Shown here one piece after another: positions 23,958 to 32,893 of a stretch of DNA of 64,000 nucleotides (position 1 is the stretch's first letter; each line of letters begins with the position of its first letter). A program made the translations under genes and the position numbers. The DNA is from Methanomicrobia archaeon (GTDB lineage: Archaea; Halobacteriota; Bog-38; Methanoflorentales; Methanoflorentaceae), in contig JACTTZ010000002.1 of assembly GCA_015660915.1 (NCBI GenBank), positions 1-64,000 of the forward strand. Direction: 5' to 3'. The notes under the pieces were generated by a model. The model searched no databases. It saw only the letters and a program-made list of their open reading frames with translations, and was not told the origin of the DNA.

Positions 23958-24420
23958 TTACTGTTTGAGGGCTTCTAGAGTCCGTTTGACAGCATCAACG
24001 TGGCCGTTCACCTTGACTTTTCTCCAGACCTCGGCCAGCTTCCCTTCGGGCGTTATCAGAAAGGTGTTACGTTCAATGCCGTGGTACTCTTTCCCGTACG
24101 CACGTTTCAGTTTCTAGATCATATTTTTCCGCCACTTCGTGGTTTTCGTCACTCAATAGCAACACACGAAGCTGATGTTTTTCAACGAATTTCTCGTGAC
24201 TTTCAGGCGAATCCGGGCTTATCCCGATAACTGCTGCGTCGTACTTCTCAAAATCGTGTAGTTGTTCACTGAAATCCGTGGCCTCTCGCGTGCAGCCACT
24301 CGTATTGTCCCTGGGATAAAAGTACAGGACAACCCATTTGCCTCTGAAGTCGCTCAGACACGCTTGCTTGCCCGCGCGATCAGGAAGGCAAAACGCAGGT
24401 ACTTCGGAGCCGATTTCCAT
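23958..24420 (-). pseudogene. bcp: Thiol peroxidase Bcp, frameshifted
   Basis: ATG 24420 follows GAGGTGAT. The frame reads GSEVPAFCLPDRAGKQACLS, the peroxidatic YPRDNTSGCTREATDFSEQ, and VIGISPDSPESHEKF, then drifts after AEKYDL near 24108. One base out of register the sequence continues KLKRAYGKEYHGIERNTFLI, GKLAEVWRKVKVNGHVDAV to a normal Bcp end at 23958. So an otherwise complete Bcp gene is broken by a single-base shift near GATCTAGAAACTG, or the sequence is wrong there. Confidence 0.85.
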
Positions 24421-24860
24421 TTTTATCACCTCAACTCGTCTCACTCTCACGGCAACGTGTGCCCATTTGCACGATCATCGTTGTGAGCAGTCGGTGCCTC
24501 CAACCGAGCGTCCGGCGCATTGACTCCAGATAGGGATATCATCTTTCATCATTAAGCCGGCGTGATTTTGAAGGCTAACGGTGTTATGAACACTTCTTAC
24601 AAAAACTATGTGACTTTGTCGATGTGATCACTTTCTAGAAGGGCGTACGAGACGCGTTCAGGCGCACCGCTGACTATCCAATAGTGCAGGATACACACTT
24701 CTCGGCCAAATCATCGCGCTTCCTGAGCGCGTAGACGACCGGGAGGATATGCTACGATTGCAAAGAGGGACTCTCGGCTCGCAAGCCGCGCGCCCCGTGA
24801 GAGCTTTATATAATATTGTATCATCCGCTACATGTTTCATAGCAAAACGCGTGAGTAACC
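24421..24860. other. No gene seen; TATA box for the downstream regulator
   Basis: About 440 bases without a supported gene. At 24804-24818 CTTTATATAATATTG is a good TATA element ~50 bases before ATG 24861. Confidence 0.5.
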
Positions 24861-25151
24861 ATGCTCAATCCGACGTTGCACGATGGTCCCGCCGAAATAG
24901 CCTTGATGAATGATTTGCAAAAGACGGTTTTTAGAGCTATCTATCAGGCGAGCGGCGAGGGCCTGCGTCTATGGCAGGTACAGAAAAAAGTTGACGGGAC
25001 GAAGCTCGAAGTCCAAGAAGCCCTACACGAGTTGCTCGCGGCAGGCTACATAGGGATTCTGTCGATGGGCGGGGGGCCCAAATACCACAGAGTCTCCTCA
25101 AGCGCTTACGTTCTAGCTGCACTGGACGCAGCAGAGACCGAGAGGGGTTGA
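24861..25151 (+). CDS. Small winged-helix protein (96 aa)
   Basis: Residues 20-85 follow a winged-helix layout: LQKTVFRAIYQASGEGLRLW, then KLEVQEALHELLAAGYIGIL and a wing GGGPKYHRV. It has its own TATA promoter. Probably a DNA-binding regulator; targets are unknown. Confidence 0.7.
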   Translation: MLNPTLHDGPAEIALMNDLQKTVFRAIYQASGEGLRLWQVQKKVDGTKLEVQEALHELLAAGYIGILSMGGGPKYHRVSSSAYVLAALDAAETERG

Positions 25152-25523
25152 CAACGGCTGCAACGAATTAACTGGTTCGAACTGGTTTTGGAGGCTACAT
25201 TTCAGAGCGGAGGATGCTATGAACGCGTTCTTGACCTTAACTGATGTCTCAAACACCGTACGCTGATCCTCAACAGCCGTGCGCTGGCAATTAAAAGTCC
25301 TACGAGAGAGCCCATATACTTCAAAAACGAGGGGCTTTTTATAGTTGGATATGTTCTCGTGCACGGCACTCGCAGCAGCGGTGAAGGGGCGGAGATAGGA
25401 GGGACGCTGAATATTATCTGATGGGGCAGGACGAGCGCTTTTTCGATCGCTTTTGCTTTAGGCTCAGTCGTCGATTTTGCCTCAGCCCTATGTTAAAAAG
25501 CTTTTAATGTGATCAATGTGAGA
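25152..25523. other. No gene seen
   Basis: About 370 bases. Frames on both strands lack start signals and protein-like composition. Confidence 0.4.
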
Positions 25524-25946
25524 TCATGAAAGCTTATTAATTAACGCTCCTTCTACAATCAAATCGATATATTCTTTCGAGGGTCTGAAATATCCTTCTT
25601 TATGGGGACAAATATAGGTATAAACGTGTTCTAGTTCCCCTTTCTGTGTTTCAACAATTACTTGAATTCTCTCGTGCTCTCCCTCTGGTAGTTTTTCCAA
25701 ATCGTCAAATATCTTCAAAGCTTTAGAATCGATTTCATACACAACGCCTTCTAATTTGTTTTCTTCCCTCTCGTTCAAGTCTATCATCGCTTTTTTCCAA
25801 TCATCCGTTCTAGTTGAAAAGCAGATGTCGTAATCAACTATAGAAGCTTTATAATCGTTGTAATACGTGATTCCTTTTTGATCCAAGTACTTTGGATTCA
25901 TATAAGGACCATAGACAAATATTTTGAAATGCTGTCCTTTGTCCAT
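25524..25946 (-). CDS. Gamma-glutamylcyclotransferase-like protein
   Basis: ATG 25946 follows AAGGAGTTTC. The start FKIFVYGPYMNPKYLDQKG corresponds to the YGSNMNxxxL substrate loop of the GGCT/AIG2 fold, followed by LEGVVYEIDSKALKIFDDLE, in which the usual catalytic Glu lies. The loop has YGPYMN rather than YGSN, so the reaction may differ. About 140 residues. An upstream frame extension to 26009 has no support. Confidence 0.75.
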   Translation of the reverse strand: MDKGQHFKIFVYGPYMNPKYLDQKGITYYNDYKASIVDYDICFSTRTDDWKKAMIDLNEREENKLEGVVYEIDSKALKIFDDLEKLPEGEHERIQVIVETQKGELEHVYTYICPHKEGYFRPSKEYIDLIVEGALINKLS

Positions 25947-26088
25947 AGACGAAACTCCTTTAAATCTATTTGATCGACACACTTCCACCTGCAACGTTCC
26001 AGTTAACAAGTCCTGGTTTAGAAATAACAGTCAAAACATCATTTTTTAGTATTTCCCGTTTTTTTACCATTTCGTGTATATACCGCGA

Positions 26089-26898
26089 TTACGACCATCG
26101 ATAGTGCCTGCCTCGTTTGTCACTCCAGTTATCGCGGCCGTTTCGCTGTATCACGGCAAGGTTATGGTCGATCGTCTCTCCGTGAAATTCTTTCAGCGGG
26201 GCCAGCAACTCGCAGCGCGAAACCTCAGGACATTCCCAGCACCCCACATAGTGCTGACGCTCTACACAGTGCTTAATAACGCAGTCTGGCTTGCCGCCAC
26301 CTTCTTGACACGGTGCCTTGCAACGCAACTTTTTGATCTCGCGCAGGACAAGTTCAAACGTAGGGTACGCTTTAAATGTCTCGTTTTTTTGTGCTTTTAG
26401 CCGCGCATAGTCACTAAAGTGCAGCTCTGCGAGCAGCGTCTCTAGCTGCTCAAAAGCGGAAAAAAGGGCGACGTTCGATGGGATACAGTCGCGGCAAAAT
26501 AATCCGCAACACGCCGTATAGTGAGCGTCGTGACGTACGGTGCTCTGTGTAACCGAGTAGTCCGTTATCCCTAGTCTGTTGCCAAATGGATCTGTAAATT
26601 CAACGGCCAGTCCAGTGGGAATCCGAAACGGCTCTGACAAAAACCGAACACCACGCTCCTTCAGTCGTTGGTAGTCTCTGTTCACGTCGTCGACTACAAA
26701 CCAAATCGTTTGAATGGCATCAGGAAACGTATGCACGTCCTTCACAATGAGCGCAGGTTCTTGATTTCCCACCATAAACGCCACCATGCCTCGCTCGGAA
26801 AAGTCAAATTTCATCGGAAGCCCGAGCACAGTGCGATAAAATTCCTTGGCTTGGTTCACGTCAGTTACGGGTAAGAAAAAGTTGTCATAATCGTTCAT
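26089..26898 (-). CDS. VOC-domain and DUF3795 fusion protein
   Basis: ATG 26898 follows GAGAGGAGAC. Residues 1-115 are a VOC domain (FFLPVTDVNQAKEFYRTVLG; LAVEFTDPFGNRLGITDYS). Residues ~125-265 are a cysteine-rich DUF3795-type domain: CCGLFCRDCIPS, RCKAPCQEGGGKPDCVIKHC, YVGCWECPEVSRCELL. The two normally occur as separate proteins; DUF3795 is a probable zinc-binding domain common in methanogens and anaerobes. The fusion is read in one uninterrupted frame of 269 residues. Confidence 0.88.
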   Translation of the reverse strand: MNDYDNFFLPVTDVNQAKEFYRTVLGLPMKFDFSERGMVAFMVGNQEPALIVKDVHTFPDAIQTIWFVVDDVNRDYQRLKERGVRFLSEPFRIPTGLAVEFTDPFGNRLGITDYSVTQSTVRHDAHYTACCGLFCRDCIPSNVALFSAFEQLETLLAELHFSDYARLKAQKNETFKAYPTFELVLREIKKLRCKAPCQEGGGKPDCVIKHCVERQHYVGCWECPEVSRCELLAPLKEFHGETIDHNLAVIQRNGRDNWSDKRGRHYRWS

Positions 26899-27148
26899 TG
26901 ATGTCTCCTCTCTTCTGTCAAAAGAAAAGTACATCATCGTACGAGATCCATTGTTACAAACCTTTCTGTCAACTCACGCGGTCTGCTTACAGCGATGTGG
27001 CCTTGGTCGTTCATCGCCTTCTTACTATCTTGGGTTGCCAAAGCCCCCTTAGGTATTTCATCAATCTGGCCAAACGCGGAAAAACGCTGAAACATTTATG
27101 AAGTTCGTCGGGCATTGCTGCGCTTAACGAAGAACGGAGGTGACGAAA

Positions 27149-27460
27149 ATGACAGAAGTAAAAACAGTCAGTAAGATTCCGGTCGGGGCCGTTGCATTAA
27201 TGGGTGCGACAATTGAAGCGGTGATATCGTTCATTTATGGCGTGATTTCAGCGATTTTCATCCTCGTGGGAACCGCAAACCTAAACTCTCTCCTGCCAGC
27301 GGGGGTCAACATCGGTTCGGGCGCAACGCTAGCGATTACCATTATTATCTTCGCCATTATAGGCGGCTTCATCGGCGGATACATTATCACAGCAATCGTA
27401 GCACTCGTCTACAACTGGCTCGCTCCCAGAATCGGGGGCGTCAAACTTGAATTCGAGTGA
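27149..27460 (+). CDS. Two- to three-span membrane protein
   Basis: ATG 27149 follows a strong GGAGGTGA. The 103-residue protein starts TEVKTVSKIPVGAVALMGAT and has hydrophobic segments at about residues 15-45 and 60-90 with glycine-rich IIGGFIGGYIITAI. Similar proteins occur in archaea (DUF3566-like in shape), but I cannot assign a family with certainty. Confidence 0.7.
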   Translation: MTEVKTVSKIPVGAVALMGATIEAVISFIYGVISAIFILVGTANLNSLLPAGVNIGSGATLAITIIIFAIIGGFIGGYIITAIVALVYNWLAPRIGGVKLEFE

Positions 27461-27604
27461 CGAACGCAAAACCCTTGTTTAGCTTAGTTCGGATAGCTCG
27501 GACAGCCAGTTGGGCCAGCTGAAGAGCGGAAGCGCTGATGGTGGCATGGGGGACGTAGGAGTTTCAGCATGCCAACGCGCTTCAAGAAAAGGAAGTTAGA
27601 GGGG

Positions 27605-28591
27605 TCAGCTCTTCCTTCTCACTACATAAGCGGCGATTACGAGTCCGACCAAAGCGAGCATAACCTCGAAGCCGGGCGTCGTACCCTGGCTTGTGGCCGC
27701 AGCTGCGTTGCCGATCGCGTAGACGTTGCCATCATTGCTCCCCACGTACACAGTGCCGTTGACAACGGCAGGAGAGGAGAACACATAGTCTCCGGTCGTG
27801 AAGCTCCACACTTTAGCCCCCGTGGCGGCGCTGAGGGCATAAACGTTGTTGTCATCGCTCCCGATGTAGACCGTGCCGTTGATGACGGCGGGTGAGGACT
27901 CTACGTTGTCTCCAGTCGTGTAGTTCCAGAGCTTGGTGCCGGTGGTGGCGTTGAGGGCGTAGGTGTTGTTGTCATCGCTCCCGATGTAGACCGTGCCGTT
28001 GATGACGGCGGGTGAGGAGAGCACAGCACCCCCGGTCGTGTAGTTCCAGAGCTTGGTGCCGGTGGTGGCGTTGAGGGCGTAGGTGTTGTTGTCATTGCTG
28101 CCCACGTAGACCGTGCCGTTGATGACGGCGGGTGAGGAGAGCACAGCACCCCCGGTCGTGTAGTTCCAGAGCTTGGTGCCGGTGGTGGCGTTGAGGGCGT
28201 AGGTGTTGTTGTCATCGCTGCCCACGTAGACCGTGCCGTTGATGACGGCGGGTGAGGAGAGCACGGCGCCCCCGGTCGTGTAGTTCCAGAGTTCGATGCC
28301 GGTGGTGGCGTTGAGGGCGTAGGTGTTGTTGTCATCGCTCCCGATGTAAACCACCCCGTCAACGAGGGCAGGGGAAGAGAGCACGTAGTCTCCGGTTGTG
28401 AGGCGCCACGTCAGCTTGCCATTCGACACGTTGCTCCCCGCTACGGGGCTGTAGTCGCCGAGGTGCGTAGCGTTGTAGCGGAACTGCATCGTATCGTTCT
28501 GTGCCGCTGTAGGAACGGCTACAACGCCTGCGAACAAGACAGCAATGAGAAGGATGATTGCAGAATATGAGACGATTCTGTGTAAACGCAT
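27605..28591 (-). CDS. Surface protein with PQQ-like beta-propeller repeats and PGF-CTERM anchor
   Basis: ATG 28591 follows AGAGGCAATC. Residues 1-30 are a signal peptide. The core has six ~40-residue blades of the PQQ enzyme-repeat type, e.g. SSPAVINGTVYVGSDDNNTY with ALNATTGTKLWNYTTG. The C-terminus is TTPGFEVMLALVGLVIAAYV and RRKS, the PGF-CTERM signal processed by archaeosortase A. Many NxT/S sites (NGT, NAT, NYT) suggest glycosylation. A cell-surface binding or adhesion role is likely; no catalytic residues are visible. Confidence 0.88.
   Translation of the reverse strand: MRLHRIVSYSAIILLIAVLFAGVVAVPTAAQNDTMQFRYNATHLGDYSPVAGSNVSNGKLTWRLTTGDYVLSSPALVDGVVYIGSDDNNTYALNATTGIELWNYTTGGAVLSSPAVINGTVYVGSDDNNTYALNATTGTKLWNYTTGGAVLSSPAVINGTVYVGSNDNNTYALNATTGTKLWNYTTGGAVLSSPAVINGTVYIGSDDNNTYALNATTGTKLWNYTTGDNVESSPAVINGTVYIGSDDNNVYALSAATGAKVWSFTTGDYVFSSPAVVNGTVYVGSNDGNVYAIGNAAAATSQGTTPGFEVMLALVGLVIAAYVVRRKS
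27790..28400 (-). repeat. 120-base tandem repeats in the propeller gene
   Basis: The blades are encoded by 120-base units that line up almost base for base (compare positions 27901, 28021, 28141 and 28261 onward). Four central units are nearly identical, with mainly GAT/AAT and ATC/GTG changes; outer units are more diverged. Confidence 0.9.
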
Positions 28592-28830
28592 GATTGCCTC
28601 TTGCAAAGTCCGTAGATACTAGACGCGCAAGAACGTGTCAGAGGATAGATAAAGGCTCCGGTTCACATGTGACCACAGAAACTGTGCTAAGGTGTTTAAA
28701 TGGTCAGAAAATGAATGTTTTCGAGCGATCAGACGTCCGTTTAAATACCCCTCTTTTTTGTAGACGCAACTCAGAGCGAGATGTGTGGCCATTATCTCTG
28801 ATACTCGCTTGAGGGGGAGGTTAATCATAA

Positions 28831-29079
28831 ATGACCAACAACGAGGCCTACGTTTTGAGCGAGCTTAAGCGGCTTCAGCGCGAGGTCGACGTGCTTAAGG
28901 AAGTCTATGGGCATTATCTGGAGGAGGGACTGAAGCGCGAACAACGGGCTATGCAGGAGATGGATAAGATGCGTGCTATGATGGAGGAAGCAGCAAAGGC
29001 TAATGCAAAGCTCTTAAAGAGGGACGAAGACCTTTTAAAGGAGATAAAGGAGAATCAAGAGCGCATCTTTCACGTATGA
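28831..29079 (+). CDS. Small coiled-coil protein (82 aa)
   Basis: ATG 28831 follows GAGGGGGAGG. Nearly the whole product is a heptad-like charged helix (SELKRLQREVDVLKEVYGHY; KLLKRDEDLLKEIKENQER). It is soluble and has no known domain; similar short coiled-coil proteins in archaea have no assigned role. Confidence 0.7.
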   Translation: MTNNEAYVLSELKRLQREVDVLKEVYGHYLEEGLKREQRAMQEMDKMRAMMEEAAKANAKLLKRDEDLLKEIKENQERIFHV

Positions 29080-29251
29080 GATGATGGTGGTGCCTTCTAG
29101 GATCTTTTCAACGCCCGCTAAATATAGGTCTTCAACGAAAGCAAGATATTAGTAAGTCTATCTCTTACGGAACCAGATTACGTCCGTTCAAAACGGTAGT
29201 GGGGCTTAGAAGATCTCTCCAGTGGGAATCAACGGTATACCTGGGTGGTGC

Positions 29252-29671
29252 CTATACCATTTTCGTGCCGGCTTCCATAGAGGCGCTCTGGTTCCAGACC
29301 TCGACCGGCATGAATGTCCAGACGCCCTTGAGGGTCATACCCATCTGTTTGAGCTTCTCGGACATCGCATCAAACATCGGTCCGGAGGTGACGAAGTCCC
29401 CCACCGTGCATCTGACCTCATAGGACTTGGGACCGTCGAGGACCAGGAACGAAGCGGTTTTGCCGTCCTTCTTCATCGCTTCCAGGTTCTTTCCGGTTCG
29501 CTTCATCAAAATGGCGCCCACAATCATCATTTCGTTCGACGGTGCCCTAATACTTCCCGCCTGGATAGCGTGCGGATCTCCGTTCGCATCAACGGTCGCG
29601 AGGATCTTTGGATTCTTCTCGTTGTTAATCGCGTTGAACACTTCATCAGGTATTTTGACCACGATTTTCAC
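29252..29671 (-). CDS. Pyridoxamine 5'-phosphate oxidase-like (flavin split-barrel) protein
   Basis: A 139-residue split-barrel protein: NEKNPKILATVDANGDPHAI is the typical start, followed by MMIVGAILMKRTGKNLEA and KTASFLVLDGPKSYEVRC. It likely binds FMN or F420 and reduces a small molecule. The gene is alone on its strand. Confidence 0.85.
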   Translation of the reverse strand: MKIVVKIPDEVFNAINNEKNPKILATVDANGDPHAIQAGSIRAPSNEMMIVGAILMKRTGKNLEAMKKDGKTASFLVLDGPKSYEVRCTVGDFVTSGPMFDAMSEKLKQMGMTLKGVWTFMPVEVWNQSASMEAGTKMV

Positions 29672-30009
29672 CTAAACGTCAAGAGCTCGTTGACCTTACA
29701 TAAATATTGCCTGAGTGGCAACGCATCAACAACAAAAATCGGTGCCGGAGCTTAAATCGGTTATGAACTGCAGTCCATTATTTTTTTTAGAATCGCAGCT
29801 ATCTACTGTCGCGAACTAATTTCTCCATGTCCGGTCCCGCCTTTTCCAAGTCGGCAAGCTTCATCACGGGCGTCATATCAACATCAGCCTCAAGCGACGC
29901 ATAACATACAAGTGACTGCCGAAGTTGGAAGCGGCTAAAATGGTTGGCGGATAAGGGCGACACGTGCAACGACATTATTGTGCGATTGTTTGATGCTTGA
30001 AGGTCAAGA

Positions 30010-30117
30010 ATGAACGACAAAAAGATAGGAGAGCGCAAGCCAAAAGAGTCCAGCTTTGTCACAGGCCAAGAAGCTCTAATATATGAAATAGTGAACATGC
30101 CCAATGCCTGCGGCTAA
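30010..30117 (+). pseudogene. Truncated copy of family B
   Basis: The frame MNDKKIGERKPKESSFVTGQ then EALIYEIVN matches the start of the gene at 5267-5488 (SFVTGQEALIYEVERACGQ), then ends after 35 codons with NACG. The final ACG residues may mark an internal deletion joining to a C-terminal PCG end. Confidence 0.65.
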
Positions 30118-30265
30118 CCTCTATTCCGGCTATGCGAACGAATCTGTGTTAGTCGGCACGTCCTGGGCAGTGCGCCGTTTCGACCGCTGACTAAATTAAG
30201 GCTTGGAGTAGTGACGAAAAGTGAGGATAGGCGTCACGGCACAAAGAGATCGCCCGGTCAGACCG

Positions 30266-32389
30266 CTAGACGGGCGCGATCCTGCATATGTAGCACTTCA
30301 GCGGCTCCGCCCCCGTGTCGGGGTCAAAGTGGTCGTCCCCGAAAAGCAGGTTGACGCACGATTCCTTCCAGCGATAGTCGGGCGGGGTCGCCTCCGGGTA
30401 CCACCATGCGTGCTCGGCATTGACGACGTCGGGCGCGATGCCGTCGAAGAGCTTTGCCTTGAGCCTGACCTTTGCGTGGGGCGATTCGACTGAAACCCAG
30501 TCCCCGTCCGATATGCCTAAACGGGCCGCCGTTTCGGGGTTGATCTCGACGAGGGGGTCAGGGTGCCGCTTGCGCAGGGAATCGATCTGGTGCAGCTCCG
30601 AATGGAAATAGTGTAGTACCTTCGTCCCCGTCATGAGAATCAGCGGATAGTCCCGCGCGAGCTCGGGCGCGGAGACCGGAGACAGGGGCGGCTCGACGTA
30701 GACCGGCAGGGGCGGGCGGCCCGCGTGCTCCATGACGGTGGAGTAGAACTCGAACTTGCGGGAGGGCGTGCCGAACCCACGCTCCTCGTGCTTTCTGTAG
30801 CGCATCTCTCCCATGACGATATCCTTTTCCTTGAACTCCTCGAAGCGCATGCCTGTCCCCTCGCAGATCCAATCGAGGTAGGCGTAGCGGTCCGGCCAGG
30901 GGAAGGCATCATTGAGGCCGAGACGGTGCGCAACCTCGAGGATTACGTCTCTATCGTCCCTGGCCTCGCCAATCTGGGCGAGCTTCTTTCGGCTCATAGC
31001 GCACCATACCTCGTGCATAAAGACCACGTCATCCTGCTCAAGCCAGTGAGCAGCCGGTAGCACGAGGTCGGCAAGCTGGGCGGTGGGCGTCATGAAGAGA
31101 TCAGAGACGACCGTGTATTCCATGTAGTCCTTCAGCGCCCGCTCGATCGTTGGCCCTTGCGTGGCCGTACTCAGCGGGTTGGAGCCGACGATCCAGATGG
31201 CCCGCACCCTGTACGGCTCCCCGGAGATAACCGATTTCCAGAACGTCGGCGTATGGCAGTCAGGCGTGAAGGGGAACCTGTTGCCGCTGATGACGGTCGC
31301 CTTTTTTTCGGCGGACATGAACTGGCCGCCCCCACCCTTGAAGTCGGGGGGTTTGTGCCCCTTGGGCCTGATCCCCTTAGGCGGCACCCAGAAAACGTTC
31401 CCGCCCGGCACATCGATATTGCCCGTAATCCCCATGAGGATGAGGAGCGCCCTGGCAGTCTGGAAGGCGTTTGTGCTCATGTCGATCCCGTTGCCCCACT
31501 GGATGCACGCGGGCTTCGTTGTTGCAAAGGTCCTCGCCGCGCTACGGATCAAGGACGCGCTGACGCGCGTTACGGGCGCTGCCCATTCAGGCGTGAAGGA
31601 CCGGACGTGGTCGGCCAGGCGGTCGAAACCGAATCCGTATTTTTCCACAAATTCGTGGTCATAGAGGTCTTCACTGATAATGACGTTTATCATGGCAAGG
31701 GCCAGCGCACATTCACTGCCCGGCCTCAGCTGAAGCCAGTAATCGGCCTTCTCGGCCGGCCCGATGCGCCTCGGGTCTACGACGATTACCTTTTTTGCCT
31801 GCTTGAGCGCCCTTTTGAACATTGCCCCGCACATGCCGTCGGACGCTCCCGTCTCCGTGTGGTTGCAGCCCCAGTTCATGACGCACGCGGGCATCTCGTC
31901 CCCAAAGCCGTAAATGTCGGCGATGGGAAGGGCGCCTACGGTGATGCTGCTGGCAATCACCCTCGGGAGGAAGCAATTGTGGCCGGGCGACACAAAATTG
32001 GGGGTGCCGAAGGCGTTAGCGAAGCGGTTGGTATACTCGGTGTAGGGCCTCCCCGTGCCCTGGGCCAGGGCGAAATACTCGGTCCCCGATTCCCAGCGCA
32101 CGCGGTCGAGTCGTTCCGTTATCTCTGAGATCGCCTCTTCCCAGGAGATCCTCTCCCACCTGTTCTCGCCCCTCATTCCCGCCCTTTTCAATGGATGGGT
32201 GAGCCGATCCTTATGGTAGAGTATCTCAGGGGCGGCCGCCCCCTTCGGGCAGATGTAACCCCGGCTTGTCGGGCTGTCCGGGTCACCTGCAACCCTGACG
32301 ACCCTGTCGCCCTCCATATGGACAAGGACCTGGCAGACGCCATGGCAGCCCCTGCAAGACGATCTGACGACGCGAGTGGTCGGACTCAT
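30266..32389 (-). CDS. Molybdopterin-dependent oxidoreductase (DMSO reductase family)
   Basis: A 707-residue catalytic subunit. N-terminal iron-sulfur site CRGCHGVC with later YICPKGAA (CxxCxxxC...C). Molybdopterin-binding regions appear as IVVDPRRIGPAEKADYWLQL, AIWIVGSNPLSTATQG and LADLVLPAAHWLEQDD; the C-terminal cofactor domain has LILMTGTKVLHYFHSE and GISDGDWVSVESPHAK. GHNCFLPRV near residue 150 may hold the Cys metal ligand. GC content is far above the neighbours. There is no electron-transfer or membrane subunit beside it, so its partner is unknown. Start ATG 32389 follows GAGAGGGACC. Confidence 0.92.
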   Translation of the reverse strand: MSPTTRVVRSSCRGCHGVCQVLVHMEGDRVVRVAGDPDSPTSRGYICPKGAAAPEILYHKDRLTHPLKRAGMRGENRWERISWEEAISEITERLDRVRWESGTEYFALAQGTGRPYTEYTNRFANAFGTPNFVSPGHNCFLPRVIASSITVGALPIADIYGFGDEMPACVMNWGCNHTETGASDGMCGAMFKRALKQAKKVIVVDPRRIGPAEKADYWLQLRPGSECALALAMINVIISEDLYDHEFVEKYGFGFDRLADHVRSFTPEWAAPVTRVSASLIRSAARTFATTKPACIQWGNGIDMSTNAFQTARALLILMGITGNIDVPGGNVFWVPPKGIRPKGHKPPDFKGGGGQFMSAEKKATVISGNRFPFTPDCHTPTFWKSVISGEPYRVRAIWIVGSNPLSTATQGPTIERALKDYMEYTVVSDLFMTPTAQLADLVLPAAHWLEQDDVVFMHEVWCAMSRKKLAQIGEARDDRDVILEVAHRLGLNDAFPWPDRYAYLDWICEGTGMRFEEFKEKDIVMGEMRYRKHEERGFGTPSRKFEFYSTVMEHAGRPPLPVYVEPPLSPVSAPELARDYPLILMTGTKVLHYFHSELHQIDSLRKRHPDPLVEINPETAARLGISDGDWVSVESPHAKVRLKAKLFDGIAPDVVNAEHAWWYPEATPPDYRWKESCVNLLFGDDHFDPDTGAEPLKCYICRIAPV

Positions 32390-32893
32390 AGGTCCCTCTC
32401 TTTTAAAAGGTATTTGCATTTAACCATGAAACGCATTCATATGAGGTTTACAGTGCGCATCAATATACTTTCGTCTCGGAAACCTCGGGGGGCGCATTTT
32501 TAATTTCGGCGGGGGTTAGACACATGTCCGCCCTTTTTTTCGTCCACCCCTAGGCCATTTGCCTGCGCTTACGTGCCGAGTCGAATGCGCGGCGTCGTGC
32601 AAGGTCTGCGCAGGGCATTTACCTGCCCCCCCTCGTTCTGTCTACTCGTTGTCTTTCGATCCGCTTTCGTTCAAGACTGATCTCGGGAACCTCTGTGGGC
32701 CGGCGCCGAGGAGCAACAAGTTCGTCGATCGTAATCGACGGCATATTCATATTCGGTTCCATTTTATTCACTAATTACATGTTCAACCAAGAGGGGATAT
32801 ATAAAGTGGACTACGGGAAAACGCCAAATCGCGCTCCGTTGAAATTTTAAACAAAAAGTTTAGGCAGCTGCCTTTACCTAGCGGCTGCCAGGT
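32390..32893. other. No gene seen
   Basis: About 500 bases between the molybdoenzyme and the next frame. The part next to the enzyme shares its high GC; the rest, from about 32770, becomes AT-rich with CCAAGAGGGGATATATAAAG, a TATA-like element near 32796-32806. Confidence 0.4.

Noticed and set aside
27637-28362. Long frames with TPSTPPPA repeats in and around the propeller gene
   Set aside because: They are out-of-frame readings of the 120-base repeats; the frame with signal peptide and PGF-CTERM is the real one.
29799-30104. Minus-strand 101-codon frame
   Set aside because: It is antisense to the family B relic for part of its length and has no start signal; only its last ~30 residues look protein-like.
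31157-32128. 323-codon plus-strand frame
   Set aside because: Antisense to the molybdopterin oxidoreductase; high GC leaves few stop codons in other frames.
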